Positions 34,990 to 43,796 of a DNA stretch of 64,000 bases are shown here, one piece after another. The stretch's first letter is position 1, and each line of letters begins with the position of its first letter. The translations under genes were made by a program, and so were the position numbers. The notes under the pieces are model-generated. The model worked only from the letters and a program-made list of their open reading frames with translations, made no database searches and was not told the origin of the DNA. This DNA comes from Daejeonella sp. (GTDB lineage: Bacteria > Bacteroidota > Bacteroidia > Sphingobacteriales > Sphingobacteriaceae), in the NCBI RefSeq assembly GCF_030695525.1, contig NZ_JAUYSS010000008.1, positions 1 to 64,000 of the forward strand, read 5' to 3'.

Positions 34990-35565
34990 CTACTCTCTCA
35001 ACAACCTTTTCCGAATCCGACTCAGGGAAACTGGTGTAATACCTAAAAATGAGGCAATAATATAATGAGGCACTCTAAGGAGGAGATCGCCATGTTGTTT
35101 TTCAAATTTCCTGTACCTCTCTTCAGGACTATCCAAGATATAAGAAGAGAGGATTTGTTGTGCATTTATGAATCGCTGTTCCGCAACCTTTCTTGCCAGG
35201 ATATTCATCTTTAGAATTCGCTCGTATAATTTATTCAAATCCTGATAATTAATTACCAAAAGGTCAGAATCTTCGAGTGTTTCAAGTGTCTGTATACCTG
35301 GACTTTGCTTTAAAAAGCTGTCATAACAACTTGCAAACAGTTTTTCTTTAAAAATGTAGGCAGTTATATCTGATCCGTCTTTTGTATAAAACAAGCGGAG
35401 TAGGCCTTTATTAATAAAATAAAGCTCCCTGGCAATTTTCCCCTCTTCACTAAGTTTAAACTTTCTGGGAACCTGGCGATAAGTAAAATGACTTTCTATT
35501 ATTTGCTTCTCATCTGGAGTAAAGCTGCAGAATTGGGACGTAGCTTCGTAAAAATACTGAAACAT
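34990..35565 (-). CDS. Crp/Fnr family transcriptional regulator
   Basis: A 191-residue regulator with an N-terminal cyclic-nucleotide-binding-type jelly roll (about residues 10-115: LSEEGKIARELYFINKGLLR). A C-terminal helix-turn-helix follows (VPHYIIASFLGITPVSLSRI). The cNMP-binding signature is not conserved, so the effector is unknown; such short Crp-like proteins are abundant in Bacteroidota. The neighbouring SRPBCC-VOC pair and GyrI-like gene on the same strand are candidate targets, by proximity only. Confidence 0.82.
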   Translation of the reverse strand: MFQYFYEATSQFCSFTPDEKQIIESHFTYRQVPRKFKLSEEGKIARELYFINKGLLRLFYTKDGSDITAYIFKEKLFASCYDSFLKQSPGIQTLETLEDSDLLVINYQDLNKLYERILKMNILARKVAEQRFINAQQILSSYILDSPEERYRKFEKQHGDLLLRVPHYIIASFLGITPVSLSRIRKRLLRE

Positions 35566-35626
35566 TGTTTATTGAGATTAAGGCAAGGATATTAATCTTA
35601 TTAAATATAGAGTTAATTAAACCAAT

Positions 35627-36544
35627 CTAATCACTGTATTTATAACCCGAATCACAAAGCACGGTGACAACATTCAGCGCTAGTTCCTTTGCCAACAAAT
35701 ACTTCTGAGCCGCAATTGCATTCGCTGCTGCTGAATAACCCACATATAAACCCTGATCTGAGGATAATCTCTTTTTCATATCCCTTACCTCCTCATCACT
35801 TACTGTAATAAAATCATCTGCCAATGCCTCATCCCAATGCGGCGGTATCAGTCCGTAGGCAGTACCCTGAATAATATGCTTTGGATCATCAACTTTTCCT
35901 GTCTTCAGGATCGCTGCCTTCTCTGGTTCAACAGCAATGCATTTGATGTCTGGATTGACTGATTTCAGGTATTTCGAAGTCCCGACGAATGTCCCACCAC
36001 TACCAACAGATGCGATAAAAACATCAGCATCAGGTAAATCCCGCAGAATTTCAGGTCCGGTATGATTAAAATGTGCTCTAATACAGGATGGATTATTGAA
36101 CTGATCTGCATAGAATGCATTCCTGTTATGAGCAATATCTTTTGCAACATCGACAGCCAGGGCAATATCAGCACCGGTTACCATTCCGGGACTACCATCA
36201 ACCTGTTTGGTCAGAACGATCTCTGCTCCAAAAGCACTCAGGATCTTTCTGCGTTCGGGACTGTTCCCTTCCGACATCACAGCAATAAATGGATTTCCAA
36301 ACTGCCTGCAAACCAAAGCCAGACCGGCACCCATATTCCCGCTGGTCATTTCCACAACAGTTTGCCCTCTTTTCAAACTCCCATTCTCATAGGCATCCAG
36401 AATAATCTGATAAGCTGCCCGGTCTTTTACACTTCCTCCCGGCTGTAAATGCTCTGCCTTGGCATAGATCTTTCCGGGCAAAGCAGCGCTGATCTTGTCG
36501 AGGAAGATTAATGGGGTGTTGTGGATGAGGTTTAGGGTGCTCAA
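35627..36544 (-). CDS. PLP-dependent cysteine synthase-like enzyme
   Basis: A fold-type II pyridoxal-phosphate enzyme of 305 residues, related to cysteine synthase and cystathionine beta-synthase. The PLP lysine is in PGGSVKDRAAYQII, the substrate loop reads TSGNMGAGLALV instead of TSGNTG, and the phosphate loop is GSGGTFVGTSKYL. The end CDSGYKYSD replaces the usual SGxRYL serine region. The changed substrate loop means the real acceptor may differ from O-acetylserine. It follows the higBA pair on the same strand by about 16 nt. Confidence 0.85.
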   Translation of the reverse strand: MSTLNLIHNTPLIFLDKISAALPGKIYAKAEHLQPGGSVKDRAAYQIILDAYENGSLKRGQTVVEMTSGNMGAGLALVCRQFGNPFIAVMSEGNSPERRKILSAFGAEIVLTKQVDGSPGMVTGADIALAVDVAKDIAHNRNAFYADQFNNPSCIRAHFNHTGPEILRDLPDADVFIASVGSGGTFVGTSKYLKSVNPDIKCIAVEPEKAAILKTGKVDDPKHIIQGTAYGLIPPHWDEALADDFITVSDEEVRDMKKRLSSDQGLYVGYSAAANAIAAQKYLLAKELALNVVTVLCDSGYKYSD

Positions 36545-36559
36545 GGGTTTCCAGACTCA

Positions 36560-36868
36560 CTAATTTTTCATTTCCACACTAAAGCAAATCTTCGCATTTA
36601 GTGCTTTGAAAACTTTCAAGATTGTCTCTACCCGGGCATCAGTCAGACTGTTTTCAAGTTTGGAGATTTGAGCTTTTTGTACCCCGACCAGCTTGCCCAA
36701 CTCTTCTTGTGTTAATTTACGATCTAATCGTGCCTGTTTTATCGCTTCTCCTAAAAGGTCGAGACGCAATTCATTTTCAAAAGCTTCGCGCCTGGGTGTT
36801 CCCGCTTGACCGATATGTTTATCAGTGATTTCCTCGAGAGAAAAAGTTTTCAAGCCTTGATTACTCAT
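36560..36868 (-). CDS. higA: XRE-type antitoxin (HigA-like)
   Basis: A 102-residue DNA-binding antitoxin. Residues about 40-95 are a lambda-repressor-type helix-turn-helix (IKQARLDRKLTQEELGKLVG, VQKAQISKLENSLTDARVET). The N-terminal tail may wrap the toxin. It overlaps the toxin gene by 8 nt, with the toxin first, the HigBA order. It should neutralise the toxin and repress the pair from the palindrome at 37240-37270. Confidence 0.88.
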   Translation of the reverse strand: MSNQGLKTFSLEEITDKHIGQAGTPRREAFENELRLDLLGEAIKQARLDRKLTQEELGKLVGVQKAQISKLENSLTDARVETILKVFKALNAKICFSVEMKN

Positions 36869-37226
36869 TTTTGGGTGTATTGAGTGAAAAATATAGTTTT
36901 CTCAAACTTTCTGCTTTAATCAGATCAGCCTGAGGCGTTTTTTGTGATTTTTTAATAATTCCATGGGTACAAATAATGAGAGTTTCTGCACTCATACGCT
37001 TGTCCCAAAATGCAAAAAGCCGGTATTGTATATTCTTGTAAAGAGTTCTAAACTCCCAGACCTCATCGTTTAGCTTTTTAAAGAGCTCCCTATCATATGA
37101 ATATCGAGCTTTTGTGATATTGTAAATGATTTTGACCCTGATTTTCTCATCCAGAAGTTCGAGAAATTCAGCCGCCTCTTCCAAAAATTCAACACGAAAC
37201 TTTGGCTTCTGTAAATTATTATTCAA
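36861..37226 (-). CDS. higB: RelE/HigB-like mRNA interferase toxin
   Basis: A 121-residue toxin of the RelE/ParE superfamily, Gp49/HigB group. Visible are FRVEFLEEAAEFLELLDEKI, LKKLNDEVWEFRTLYKN, YRLFAFWDKR and HGIIKKSQKTPQADL with the C-terminal basic residues expected for ribosome-dependent RNA cleavage. No ATG fits: the frame opens at a TTG at 37226, which also lies inside a TATCTTTG promoter-like box. The start codon is therefore uncertain, but it must be upstream of KFRVEF. Confidence 0.85.
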   Translation of the reverse strand: MNNNLQKPKFRVEFLEEAAEFLELLDEKIRVKIIYNITKARYSYDRELFKKLNDEVWEFRTLYKNIQYRLFAFWDKRMSAETLIICTHGIIKKSQKTPQADLIKAESLRKLYFSLNTPKNE

Positions 37227-37270
37227 AGATAAAAGTTTCTTATTAAGGAAACAAACTATTTCCTTAATAA
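37224..37270 (-). promoter_or_regulatory. Promoter-operator of higBA: 12-bp palindrome plus TATCTTTG
   Basis: TTATTAAGGAAA (37240-37251) and TTTCCTTAATAA (37259-37270) form a perfect 12-bp inverted repeat with a 7-nt spacer. On the minus strand a TAnnTTTG match (TATCTTTG, 37224-37231) follows it. The layout fits an operator for the antitoxin covering the promoter spacer. Confidence 0.6.
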
Positions 37271-37376
37271 AGCTTCTATTAAAAAAGAAAAAGACGAAAA
37301 ATAAGTGTTTAAAGGATGGTACTAATTAGTTATCGGTAAGAATTATAATCATGAGAGTGCATGCCATCTGCCGAAA

Positions 37377-37721
37377 TTAATCAGTTTTCAAAAAATCACC
37401 ATCCACGATAAGCAGTTTAACACCATTCTCAGTAACAGAACGATGCGAACTCAATTCATCCGAAACTACATAAGTGCCCCCTTTTTCGAGTTTAACGAGT
37501 TCACCGGTATTTAGCTCAGAGACAAACACTCCTTCCAGGCAATGAACTATATGCCCTTTCTGACACCAATGGTCTGCCAGATAACCTTTTGAATACTCAA
37601 CTAAGCGAATCCGAAGTCCGGGAAACTGAATGGTCTGCCAATAAGCGGTCCCGCTTTCACCCTGGTGCTCGGTTTTTTCAATAGCTGACCAGTTGATTGT
37701 TTGGAAAGGGATCTGGCTCAT
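37377..37721 (-). CDS. DHCW-motif cupin-fold protein
   Basis: A 114-residue cupin known by its name-giving motif, here as ADHWCQKGHIVHCLEG. The N-terminal part (FQTINWSAIEKTEHQGESGT) and the C-terminal TYVVSDELSSHRSVTENGVK agree with the family. The histidines could hold a metal, but the function is not known. It lies 19 nt downstream of xylA on the same strand and may be read with it. Confidence 0.82.
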   Translation of the reverse strand: MSQIPFQTINWSAIEKTEHQGESGTAYWQTIQFPGLRIRLVEYSKGYLADHWCQKGHIVHCLEGVFVSELNTGELVKLEKGGTYVVSDELSSHRSVTENGVKLLIVDGDFLKTD

Positions 37722-37740
37722 TTTGGTAATCTGCCCCTTC

Positions 37741-39072
37741 TTAAATATACCTGTTCACCAGGTTCTCCAGATACTCCTGCTTTCCACTCCTAACTTCCGG
37801 TTCACCCATCTCAAGAGCAAGGTTTCTCAGATCTTCAAGTGTCAGCTTTCCTGCTTCAAAATCTTTGCCTTTCCCCGAATCAAAAGAGGCATAACGATCC
37901 TGGCGGATCTTTTTATAATCCGAGTGCTTTAAAATATTATCAGCAGCAATCAGGGCACGGGCAAAAGTGTCCATACCGCCGATGTGAGCATAAAATAAAT
38001 CGGCAGGATCAGTTGAATTTCTGCGGATCTTGGCATCAAAATTAATACCTCCGCCACCAAAACCTCCGGCTTCAATGATTACCAGCATCGCTTCTGTCAG
38101 TTCATTAATATTATTTGGGAACTGGTCGGTATCCCATCCATTTTGATAATCACCCCGGTTCGCATCGATCGATCCAAGCAAGCCCGCATCGGCACTCACC
38201 TGCAGTTCATGCTGAAAAGTATGTCCTGCCAATGTTGCATGGTTAACCTCAATATTCAGTTTAAAATCATCCATCAGATCATACTGACGGAGGAAACTGA
38301 TTACAGTAGCGGCATCGTAATCATACTGATGTTTACTTGGCTCACAGGGTTTTGGTTCAATGAAGAAAGTACCTTTAAATCCATTTTTACGCGCATAATC
38401 CCTTGCCATGTGCAGAAATTTAGCGAGATGCTCCTGCTCACGTTTCATATCGGTATTCAGCAGACTCATATATCCCTCACGCCCACCCCAGAACACGTAA
38501 TTCTCACCATTGAGGGCAATAGTGGCATCCAGCGCTGCCTTTACCTGTGCCCCGGCATGGGTGAGGACATGAAAATCAGGATTAGTCGAGGCTCCGTTCA
38601 TATAACGGCGATGAGAGAAAAGGTTGGCAGTGCCCCAGAGCAATTTCACTCCGCTGGCCTTTTGTTTTTCTTTTGCATAAGCAGTAATTGCCTGCAGTCG
38701 GCGCTCATTTTCTAAAACATCCTTGCCATAATCTACCACATCCACATCATGAAAACAGTAATATGGCAGATTCATCTTGGTAATAAACTCAAAGGCCGCA
38801 TCCATTTTATCTTTTGCACGTTCAAGCGCATCACTTTTGGTATCCCATTGAAAAATATGGGTTGGCTCTCCGAAAGGATCTGATCCATTTCCAACAAATG
38901 AATGCCAGTAGGCACAGGCAAAACGCAGGGTTTCCTTCATTGTTTTCCCGGCAATAATCCTGTTTTCATCATACCAGCGAAATGCCAATGGATTATTGGA
39001 TTCTGGCCCTTCATATTTTATCTGGCCTATGCCATTGAAAAATTCTTTATCTCCTGTTATGATATTTGCCAT
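37741..39072 (-). CDS. xylA: Xylose isomerase
   Basis: Converts D-xylose to D-xylulose. Its 443 residues match the long class II type. Catalytic residues are in [12 protein letters not shown] (His near residue 103) and the metal-binding blocks [36 protein letters not shown] and [17 protein letters not shown]. The ATG at 39072 gives [13 protein letters not shown] one-mismatch promoter box (TAAATTCG, minus strand 39092-39099) lies about 20 nt upstream. xylB lies beyond an oppositely oriented esterase gene. Confidence 0.97.
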   Translation of the reverse strand: MANIITGDKEFFNGIGQIKYEGPESNNPLAFRWYDENRIIAGKTMKETLRFACAYWHSFVGNGSDPFGEPTHIFQWDTKSDALERAKDKMDAAFEFITKMNLPYYCFHDVDVVDYGKDVLENERRLQAITAYAKEKQKASGVKLLWGTANLFSHRRYMNGASTNPDFHVLTHAGAQVKAALDATIALNGENYVFWGGREGYMSLLNTDMKREQEHLAKFLHMARDYARKNGFKGTFFIEPKPCEPSKHQYDYDAATVISFLRQYDLMDDFKLNIEVNHATLAGHTFQHELQVSADAGLLGSIDANRGDYQNGWDTDQFPNNINELTEAMLVIIEAGGFGGGGINFDAKIRRNSTDPADLFYAHIGGMDTFARALIAADNILKHSDYKKIRQDRYASFDSGKGKDFEAGKLTLEDLRNLALEMGEPEVRSGKQEYLENLVNRYI

Positions 39073-39158
39073 TCTGAAATTTTTACGTTTTCGAATTTAT
39101 AGAATTAAATAAGAATTGGAGAAAAACAAAAGAACAAATCTTCGGCATGACAATGTAT

Positions 39159-39292
39159 CCGTCATTCCGAACGCAGAGAGGAATCTCGAACCTATGAGCA
39201 TAGTTAGTATTTACAGTTCTTTTTAACAGATCCCTCCTCGCGGCAAAATTTTTGAATAGAAAACTATTGTAATCGCTTGTCTGGATTGACGG
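39159..39292. repeat. Inverted-repeat element (copy 2 of 3)
   Basis: The ends are CCGTCATTCC (39159-39168) and GGATTGACGG (39283-39292). Inside, GAGGAATCT (39179-39187) and AGATCCCTC (39228-39236) are again nearly inverse. Words such as GAACGCAGAGAGGAATCT and CAGATCCCTCCTCGCGG are shared with the copy at 40638-40777. It sits in the divergent spacer of xylA and the CE15 gene. Confidence 0.7.
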
Positions 39293-39377
39293 TAATACAT
39301 TAAGTTCCCGTTCGATGATAAAAACCTATATTTAGAATCATATTTATCATTCCGGACAGCCTCAATAAACACATCTC

Positions 39378-40577
39378 ATGAAAGCATATCTATTAACCTG
39401 CCTTAGCCTGATCATTTGCCTTCAGCTTCATGCTCAAAATCATGAAGAATCAAACTATGACGAGTCCAAAGTACCAGCATATACCCTACCGGATGTTCTT
39501 AAAGCAAGTGATAATAATACTATAAAAAATAAGAGGACTTGGGAAAAGATAAGAAGACCTGAAGTGCTGACTTTATTCGAAGATAATATTTACGGACAGG
39601 TCCCTAAGTCTTTTGAAGATATCCGGTTTTCTGTCCTTAGCGAGGATAAAAGCAGTATGAATGGCAAAGCGCACCGCAAAGAAGTTCTGATTGAGGTGTT
39701 TAACAAAAATAAAAGTGTAAAAATCAATCTTGTGCTTTTTACTCCCAATAATGCTTCAAAGCCGGCTCCTGCATTTTTACTGATCAACAATCGGGGCAAG
39801 GAGAATACCGACCCCAGCCGAAAGATAATAAGCGAATTCTGGCCTGCAGAAGTAGTGATTGATGCAGGTTATGCCATTGCAGCTTTTCATGTGAGTGATC
39901 TTGCACCGGATAATAAGGATGAATTTATAAATGGGGTAATGCAATTATACCCCGAACAATTAAAGGCTGATAATGGCATGCGTGCCATCGGCGCCTGGGG
40001 ATGGGGAGCCAGCCGGGTGATGGATTATTTTGAAACGGATTCACAAATCGATAAAAAGAGGGTTGCACTTACCGGACATTCACGAGGCGGGAAGGCCTCT
40101 TTATGGGCAGCAGCACAGGATCAGCGTTTTGCAATGTGTATTACAAACTGCTCTGGAAGTACAGGAGCGGCACTTGCCCGCAGACAATTTGGAGAAAGGG
40201 TAAGAAGGATCAATACTTCATTCCCTCATTGGTTCAACACCAATTATAAAAAATACAATGATCATGAAGAGCTTTTGCCTGTTGATCAGCATATGCTCAT
40301 CTCTCTAATCGCTCCCCGCCCTGTTTATGCAACGAATGCTTCCGAAGATCTCTGGGCTGATCCTACAGGCACTTTTCTGTCCCTGAAAAACGCGGAAGGT
40401 GTTTATAGTTTGTATGGTTTAAAATCAAAATTACCGGAGGTTCCTCCGGGCTTGAATACCCCTGTTATTGAATCTCCTCTGGCCTATCATAACCGGGAAG
40501 GAAAACATGATATGACTGTGTACGACTGGACGCAGTTTATAAGGTTTGCTGATTATCATTTTGGGAAGGGGAGGTAG
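39378..40577 (+). CDS. Glucuronoyl esterase, carbohydrate esterase family 15
   Basis: Predicted to cut the ester between 4-O-methyl-glucuronic acid of xylan and lignin alcohols. The 399-residue protein has a signal peptide (MKAYLLTCLSLIICLQLHAQ), so it acts in the periplasm or outside. Its alpha/beta-hydrolase core shows GAWGWGASRVMDYFE, the nucleophile elbow LTGHSRGGKASLWAAA (Ser near 235), NCSGSTGAALARRQFGE, SLIAPRPVY and the catalytic His in GKHDMTVYDW (near 377), as in bacterial CE15 enzymes. A TATATTTA promoter-like box lies at 39327-39334. Its place between xylA and xylB supports a role in glucuronoxylan use. Confidence 0.85.
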   Translation: MKAYLLTCLSLIICLQLHAQNHEESNYDESKVPAYTLPDVLKASDNNTIKNKRTWEKIRRPEVLTLFEDNIYGQVPKSFEDIRFSVLSEDKSSMNGKAHRKEVLIEVFNKNKSVKINLVLFTPNNASKPAPAFLLINNRGKENTDPSRKIISEFWPAEVVIDAGYAIAAFHVSDLAPDNKDEFINGVMQLYPEQLKADNGMRAIGAWGWGASRVMDYFETDSQIDKKRVALTGHSRGGKASLWAAAQDQRFAMCITNCSGSTGAALARRQFGERVRRINTSFPHWFNTNYKKYNDHEELLPVDQHMLISLIAPRPVYATNASEDLWADPTGTFLSLKNAEGVYSLYGLKSKLPEVPPGLNTPVIESPLAYHNREGKHDMTVYDWTQFIRFADYHFGKGR

Positions 40578-40637
40578 GCTTGTCATCAGCCTTGGGCTGA
40601 GCTCTTATGTTTCGGCACAAACTTTCATCCCGGCCTG

Positions 40638-40777
40638 CCGTCATCCTAAACGCAGTGAAGGATCTCTAACCTAAAGCACTGAATTAATTTTAAGTACATG
40701 CTCATTGGCAACAGATCCCTCCACGCGGCATGATATCTATACATAATTACGATTTTCAACGCGTGTCGGGATGACGG
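40638..40777. repeat. Inverted-repeat element (copy 3 of 3)
   Basis: The ends are CCGTCATCC (40638-40646) and GGATGACGG (40769-40777), a perfect 9-bp inverted pair. Inner words AAGGATCT and CAGATCCCTCCACGCGG match copy 2. It fills the spacer between the convergent CE15 and xylB genes. Confidence 0.72.
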
Positions 40778-40794
40778 AATACTACGAAGCAAGC

Positions 40795-42267
40795 CTACAA
40801 ATGTCCCCGCAGCAATTCTTTCCACTCCTGGTATACCACTTCATAATCTTCTGATTTTTGAGGTTCAATTTTGCGAAGCGGTTTCAAATTTGAAAATGCA
40901 TTTTCAGTACTGAATTCTCCAACACCAATCCCTGCTCCGATCGCTGCTCCGATACTTCCTTCATTGGAATACAATTCTACCGGAACCCCGCAGGAATTAA
41001 CAAATGCTTCAATAAAAAGTTCACTTGAAAACATATTGGCTTTACCGGCACGAATGAGTCCGGGTTTCATGCCGTTCTCACGCATAATGTCTAGTCCGTA
41101 ACGAAAAGCAAAGGCTATACCTTCCTGGACAGCCCTAAAAATATGTGCCCGGCTATGCAGGTTCAGGTCGATATGATGGAAATGAGCACCGATATTCTTA
41201 TTTTTAAGCATGCGCTCTGCTCCATTTCCAAAAGGCAATATCCTCAGTCCATTACTACCCAGGCTGATGGCTGTGGCTTCAGCATTCATCGTATCATAAG
41301 CAATCTCCGGAGCAATTACATCTCTCGTCCAGCGATTCAGAATGCCGGTTCCATTGATGCAAAGCAATACCCCGATTCGCTTTTGTTCATTCGAAAAATT
41401 AACATGAGCAAAGCTGTTAATCCGTGATTGCTGATCACACGTTAATTGATCTGAAACCCCATAAATCACCCCGGAGGTCCCACCATTGGCCGCAACTTCA
41501 CCCGGTTTTAAAACGTTCAGGGAAAGAGCATTATTGGGCTGATCTCCTGCCTTATAGCTTACAGGAATACCCTGTTTTAATGAAAGCCTGGCAGCAATTT
41601 CAGCACTCAGGCTACCATGATCAGAAAATACAGGCTGAATCTCAGGGAAAATATCTTCAGGGAAGCCATAATGATTTAAAACATCCTTTGAAAGTTCATT
41701 CCTGGTAAAATCCCAGAATACACCTTCCGAAAGAGATGAAACGCTGATATTGATCTCCCCGCTAAGCTTCATCCCGATAAAATCTCCGGGAAGCATCACT
41801 TTATAGACCTTTTCGAAAATTTCAGGCTCATTTTGCTTCACCCAGGCCAGCTTTGAAGCTGTAAAATTTCCAGGAGAATTAAGCAGATCGTTCAGGCATT
41901 TTTCTTCACCAATCGTCTGAAATGCATTACTACCGATCTCCACTGCCCGGCTGTCGCACCAGATGATCGAATTCCGGAGTACCTTTTTCTCTTTATCAAC
42001 CAATACCAGTCCATGCATTTGATAGGCAATTCCAATTGCCCCTACAGCTTTCGGATCGTACAATCCGGTGGAATTTGCCTTAATAATTGCCTGCTGAACA
42101 TTTTCCCACCATATTTCAGGCGATTGTTCCGCCCATCCGGGATGTTCAGCTATGATCGCAGTTTCAAATTCAGGATATTGAACCGTACACAGGCATCCCT
42201 GAGTTTGAGAATCAATAACAGATACTTTAATTGATGAAGTGCCGAGGTCGATACCGAGTAGTAGCAT
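40795..42267 (-). CDS. xylB: Xylulokinase
   Basis: Phosphorylates D-xylulose to xylulose-5-phosphate, feeding the pentose phosphate pathway. It is an FGGY kinase of 490 residues with the N-terminal phosphate loop LLGIDLGTSSIKVSVID, the substrate region GIAYQMHGLVLVDKE and IIWCDSRA. The C-terminal FGGY signature region contains AFRYGLDIMRENGMKPGLIR and GSIGAAIGAGIGVGEF. It is on the same strand as xylA, so both may respond to the same signal. The ATG at 42267 begins the motif directly and no upstream start is needed. Confidence 0.94.
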   Translation of the reverse strand: MLLLGIDLGTSSIKVSVIDSQTQGCLCTVQYPEFETAIIAEHPGWAEQSPEIWWENVQQAIIKANSTGLYDPKAVGAIGIAYQMHGLVLVDKEKKVLRNSIIWCDSRAVEIGSNAFQTIGEEKCLNDLLNSPGNFTASKLAWVKQNEPEIFEKVYKVMLPGDFIGMKLSGEINISVSSLSEGVFWDFTRNELSKDVLNHYGFPEDIFPEIQPVFSDHGSLSAEIAARLSLKQGIPVSYKAGDQPNNALSLNVLKPGEVAANGGTSGVIYGVSDQLTCDQQSRINSFAHVNFSNEQKRIGVLLCINGTGILNRWTRDVIAPEIAYDTMNAEATAISLGSNGLRILPFGNGAERMLKNKNIGAHFHHIDLNLHSRAHIFRAVQEGIAFAFRYGLDIMRENGMKPGLIRAGKANMFSSELFIEAFVNSCGVPVELYSNEGSIGAAIGAGIGVGEFSTENAFSNLKPLRKIEPQKSEDYEVVYQEWKELLRGHL

Positions 42268-42451
42268 GCTGGTTGTTAGTGGTTAGTAACTGGTTGGTAA
42301 GATCGAATCATTTCAAATTTATCGTTAATTTCTTTACTCTTTGATCCTTGTTCATTAATCCAATTAATATTCAGGAAGGTTCCATTATGAGCAATTGATT
42401 TGACTGGAACAATAAAATAAAACTTAAAACCTACAACTTAAAACTTAAAAC

Positions 42452-43633
42452 TCAAATAAGCTTTTGATACGTCCTCCACCATAAATCAGGCATCTCACCT
42501 GAATTGGCCGTCTGATAATCTTCATAACGGCAGGGTACCAGGTGATGCCTTTCATTCTTTGACTTGCCGGCAGGATAGGGAACCTGCATCCACCAGCGAT
42601 TTGATTTTTTGCTTTTTACAAAGACCAGCTCATGAGAACCATCCTTAAGTCCGGCTCTATAGGTGATATACTGAGATTTAGGTAATAAAGGAAATTCCTT
42701 TTTCCTGTTATAAAATCCCTCCACAAAATACCAAACCATCTGAGCCAGTAACATTGCTGTCTGTCCGTTCAAATCATAAGCCGGATTATACTCATAAAAT
42801 CCTATCGAAGAAAGCTTGTCATTCATACCGGCATACCTGGCGATCTGGCATGCATTCTCTCCATAAAATCCATTTGGAGTAGCGTTAGCATTTCCGGCAG
42901 CATCCGAAGAACGAATTGCAGAAATATCAATACTGATCATATTCGCATTGCGGATCACAGGCTCAGCAAGATTGATATTACCTGCAAAATCACCCAGGCG
43001 ATGTACATCAAAATAGAGCTTATCCATCAGCTTCAGGCTTTCCTGATTAACATAGAAGGTCTGGTATCCGATATTGCTGAAATTAAAAAGAAAATTAGGT
43101 TCGTGTAAAAAAATCTTGTTGAGATAGGAAATTGAGGTAGTTTCAACAGTTCCATCTATGTTATCATCAAGATCAAAGTGCGAATCAACGACCAGGAGAT
43201 CAACTTTCTGTTCCAGTTCCTCATAAGCCATGAACTGAGGATATGTCAGATCCTGACCACCGCCAATTATTACAGGTAAGATGTTCCTTTTGATCAGTTC
43301 AGCAACTAAAAGTTTTAGAGCAACATAAGTATCTGAAACCTTATGCCCGGCACGGATATTACCAAGGTCAACGATACGGGTGTTATAATTACCCTCATTA
43401 AGCTCATAAAATTTTTTTCTGAACGCATCAGGAGCGAGGGCTGTACCAATATTATTGATCGAATTCCTGTCCTCCAGCACACCAATCAGTGCAATATCAA
43501 AAAGCCCACTGTCGAGATCTGGAAAATCATCATGGAAGGCAACGATCTTAGATCCTAAATGACTTGTATAAAAACCATTTTCTGGGCTAATGGAATCTAA
43601 ATCAAGCGGACTAAGAAAATCGGATAATGACAT
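42452..43633 (-). CDS. Arginase-family protein with altered metal site (formimidoylglutamase-like)
   Basis: A ureohydrolase-fold protein of 393 residues, usually annotated formimidoylglutamase in Bacteroidota. Known members hold two manganese ions with GGxH, DAHxD and SxDxDxxD. Here the first is GGGQD (His to Gln, near residue 125), the second VDSHFD is intact (near 150), and the third reads SIDISAIRSSDA, losing the second aspartate. The last hundred residues (FVKSKKSNRWWMQVPYPAG, VPCRYEDYQTA) are an added C-terminal domain not found in agmatinases. Catalysis on formimidoylglutamate is thus doubtful. No other hut gene lies nearby. Confidence 0.75.
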   Translation of the reverse strand: MSLSDFLSPLDLDSISPENGFYTSHLGSKIVAFHDDFPDLDSGLFDIALIGVLEDRNSINNIGTALAPDAFRKKFYELNEGNYNTRIVDLGNIRAGHKVSDTYVALKLLVAELIKRNILPVIIGGGQDLTYPQFMAYEELEQKVDLLVVDSHFDLDDNIDGTVETTSISYLNKIFLHEPNFLFNFSNIGYQTFYVNQESLKLMDKLYFDVHRLGDFAGNINLAEPVIRNANMISIDISAIRSSDAAGNANATPNGFYGENACQIARYAGMNDKLSSIGFYEYNPAYDLNGQTAMLLAQMVWYFVEGFYNRKKEFPLLPKSQYITYRAGLKDGSHELVFVKSKKSNRWWMQVPYPAGKSKNERHHLVPCRYEDYQTANSGEMPDLWWRTYQKLI

Positions 43634-43763
43634 AATAATTGTTCCTGTAATTTAATTGACAATTTTATAATTGAATAGCCCCCGATTAATTTTGCTTTAT
43701 ACAAAATTGAAGAAGAATCAGATAATTGAGAACAGACTCAAAGCAAATATCAGTTTATTCAGT

Positions 43764-43771
43764 TACTTTTG
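43764..43771 (+). promoter_or_regulatory. -7 promoter element TACTTTTG
   Basis: An exact TAnnTTTG match 25 nt before the ATG of the epimerase gene, the first of three plus-strand genes (epimerase, SerB fusion, ilvE). Confidence 0.45.
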
Positions 43772-43796
43772 AAAGCATTAAAAAAAATTCATCCGG

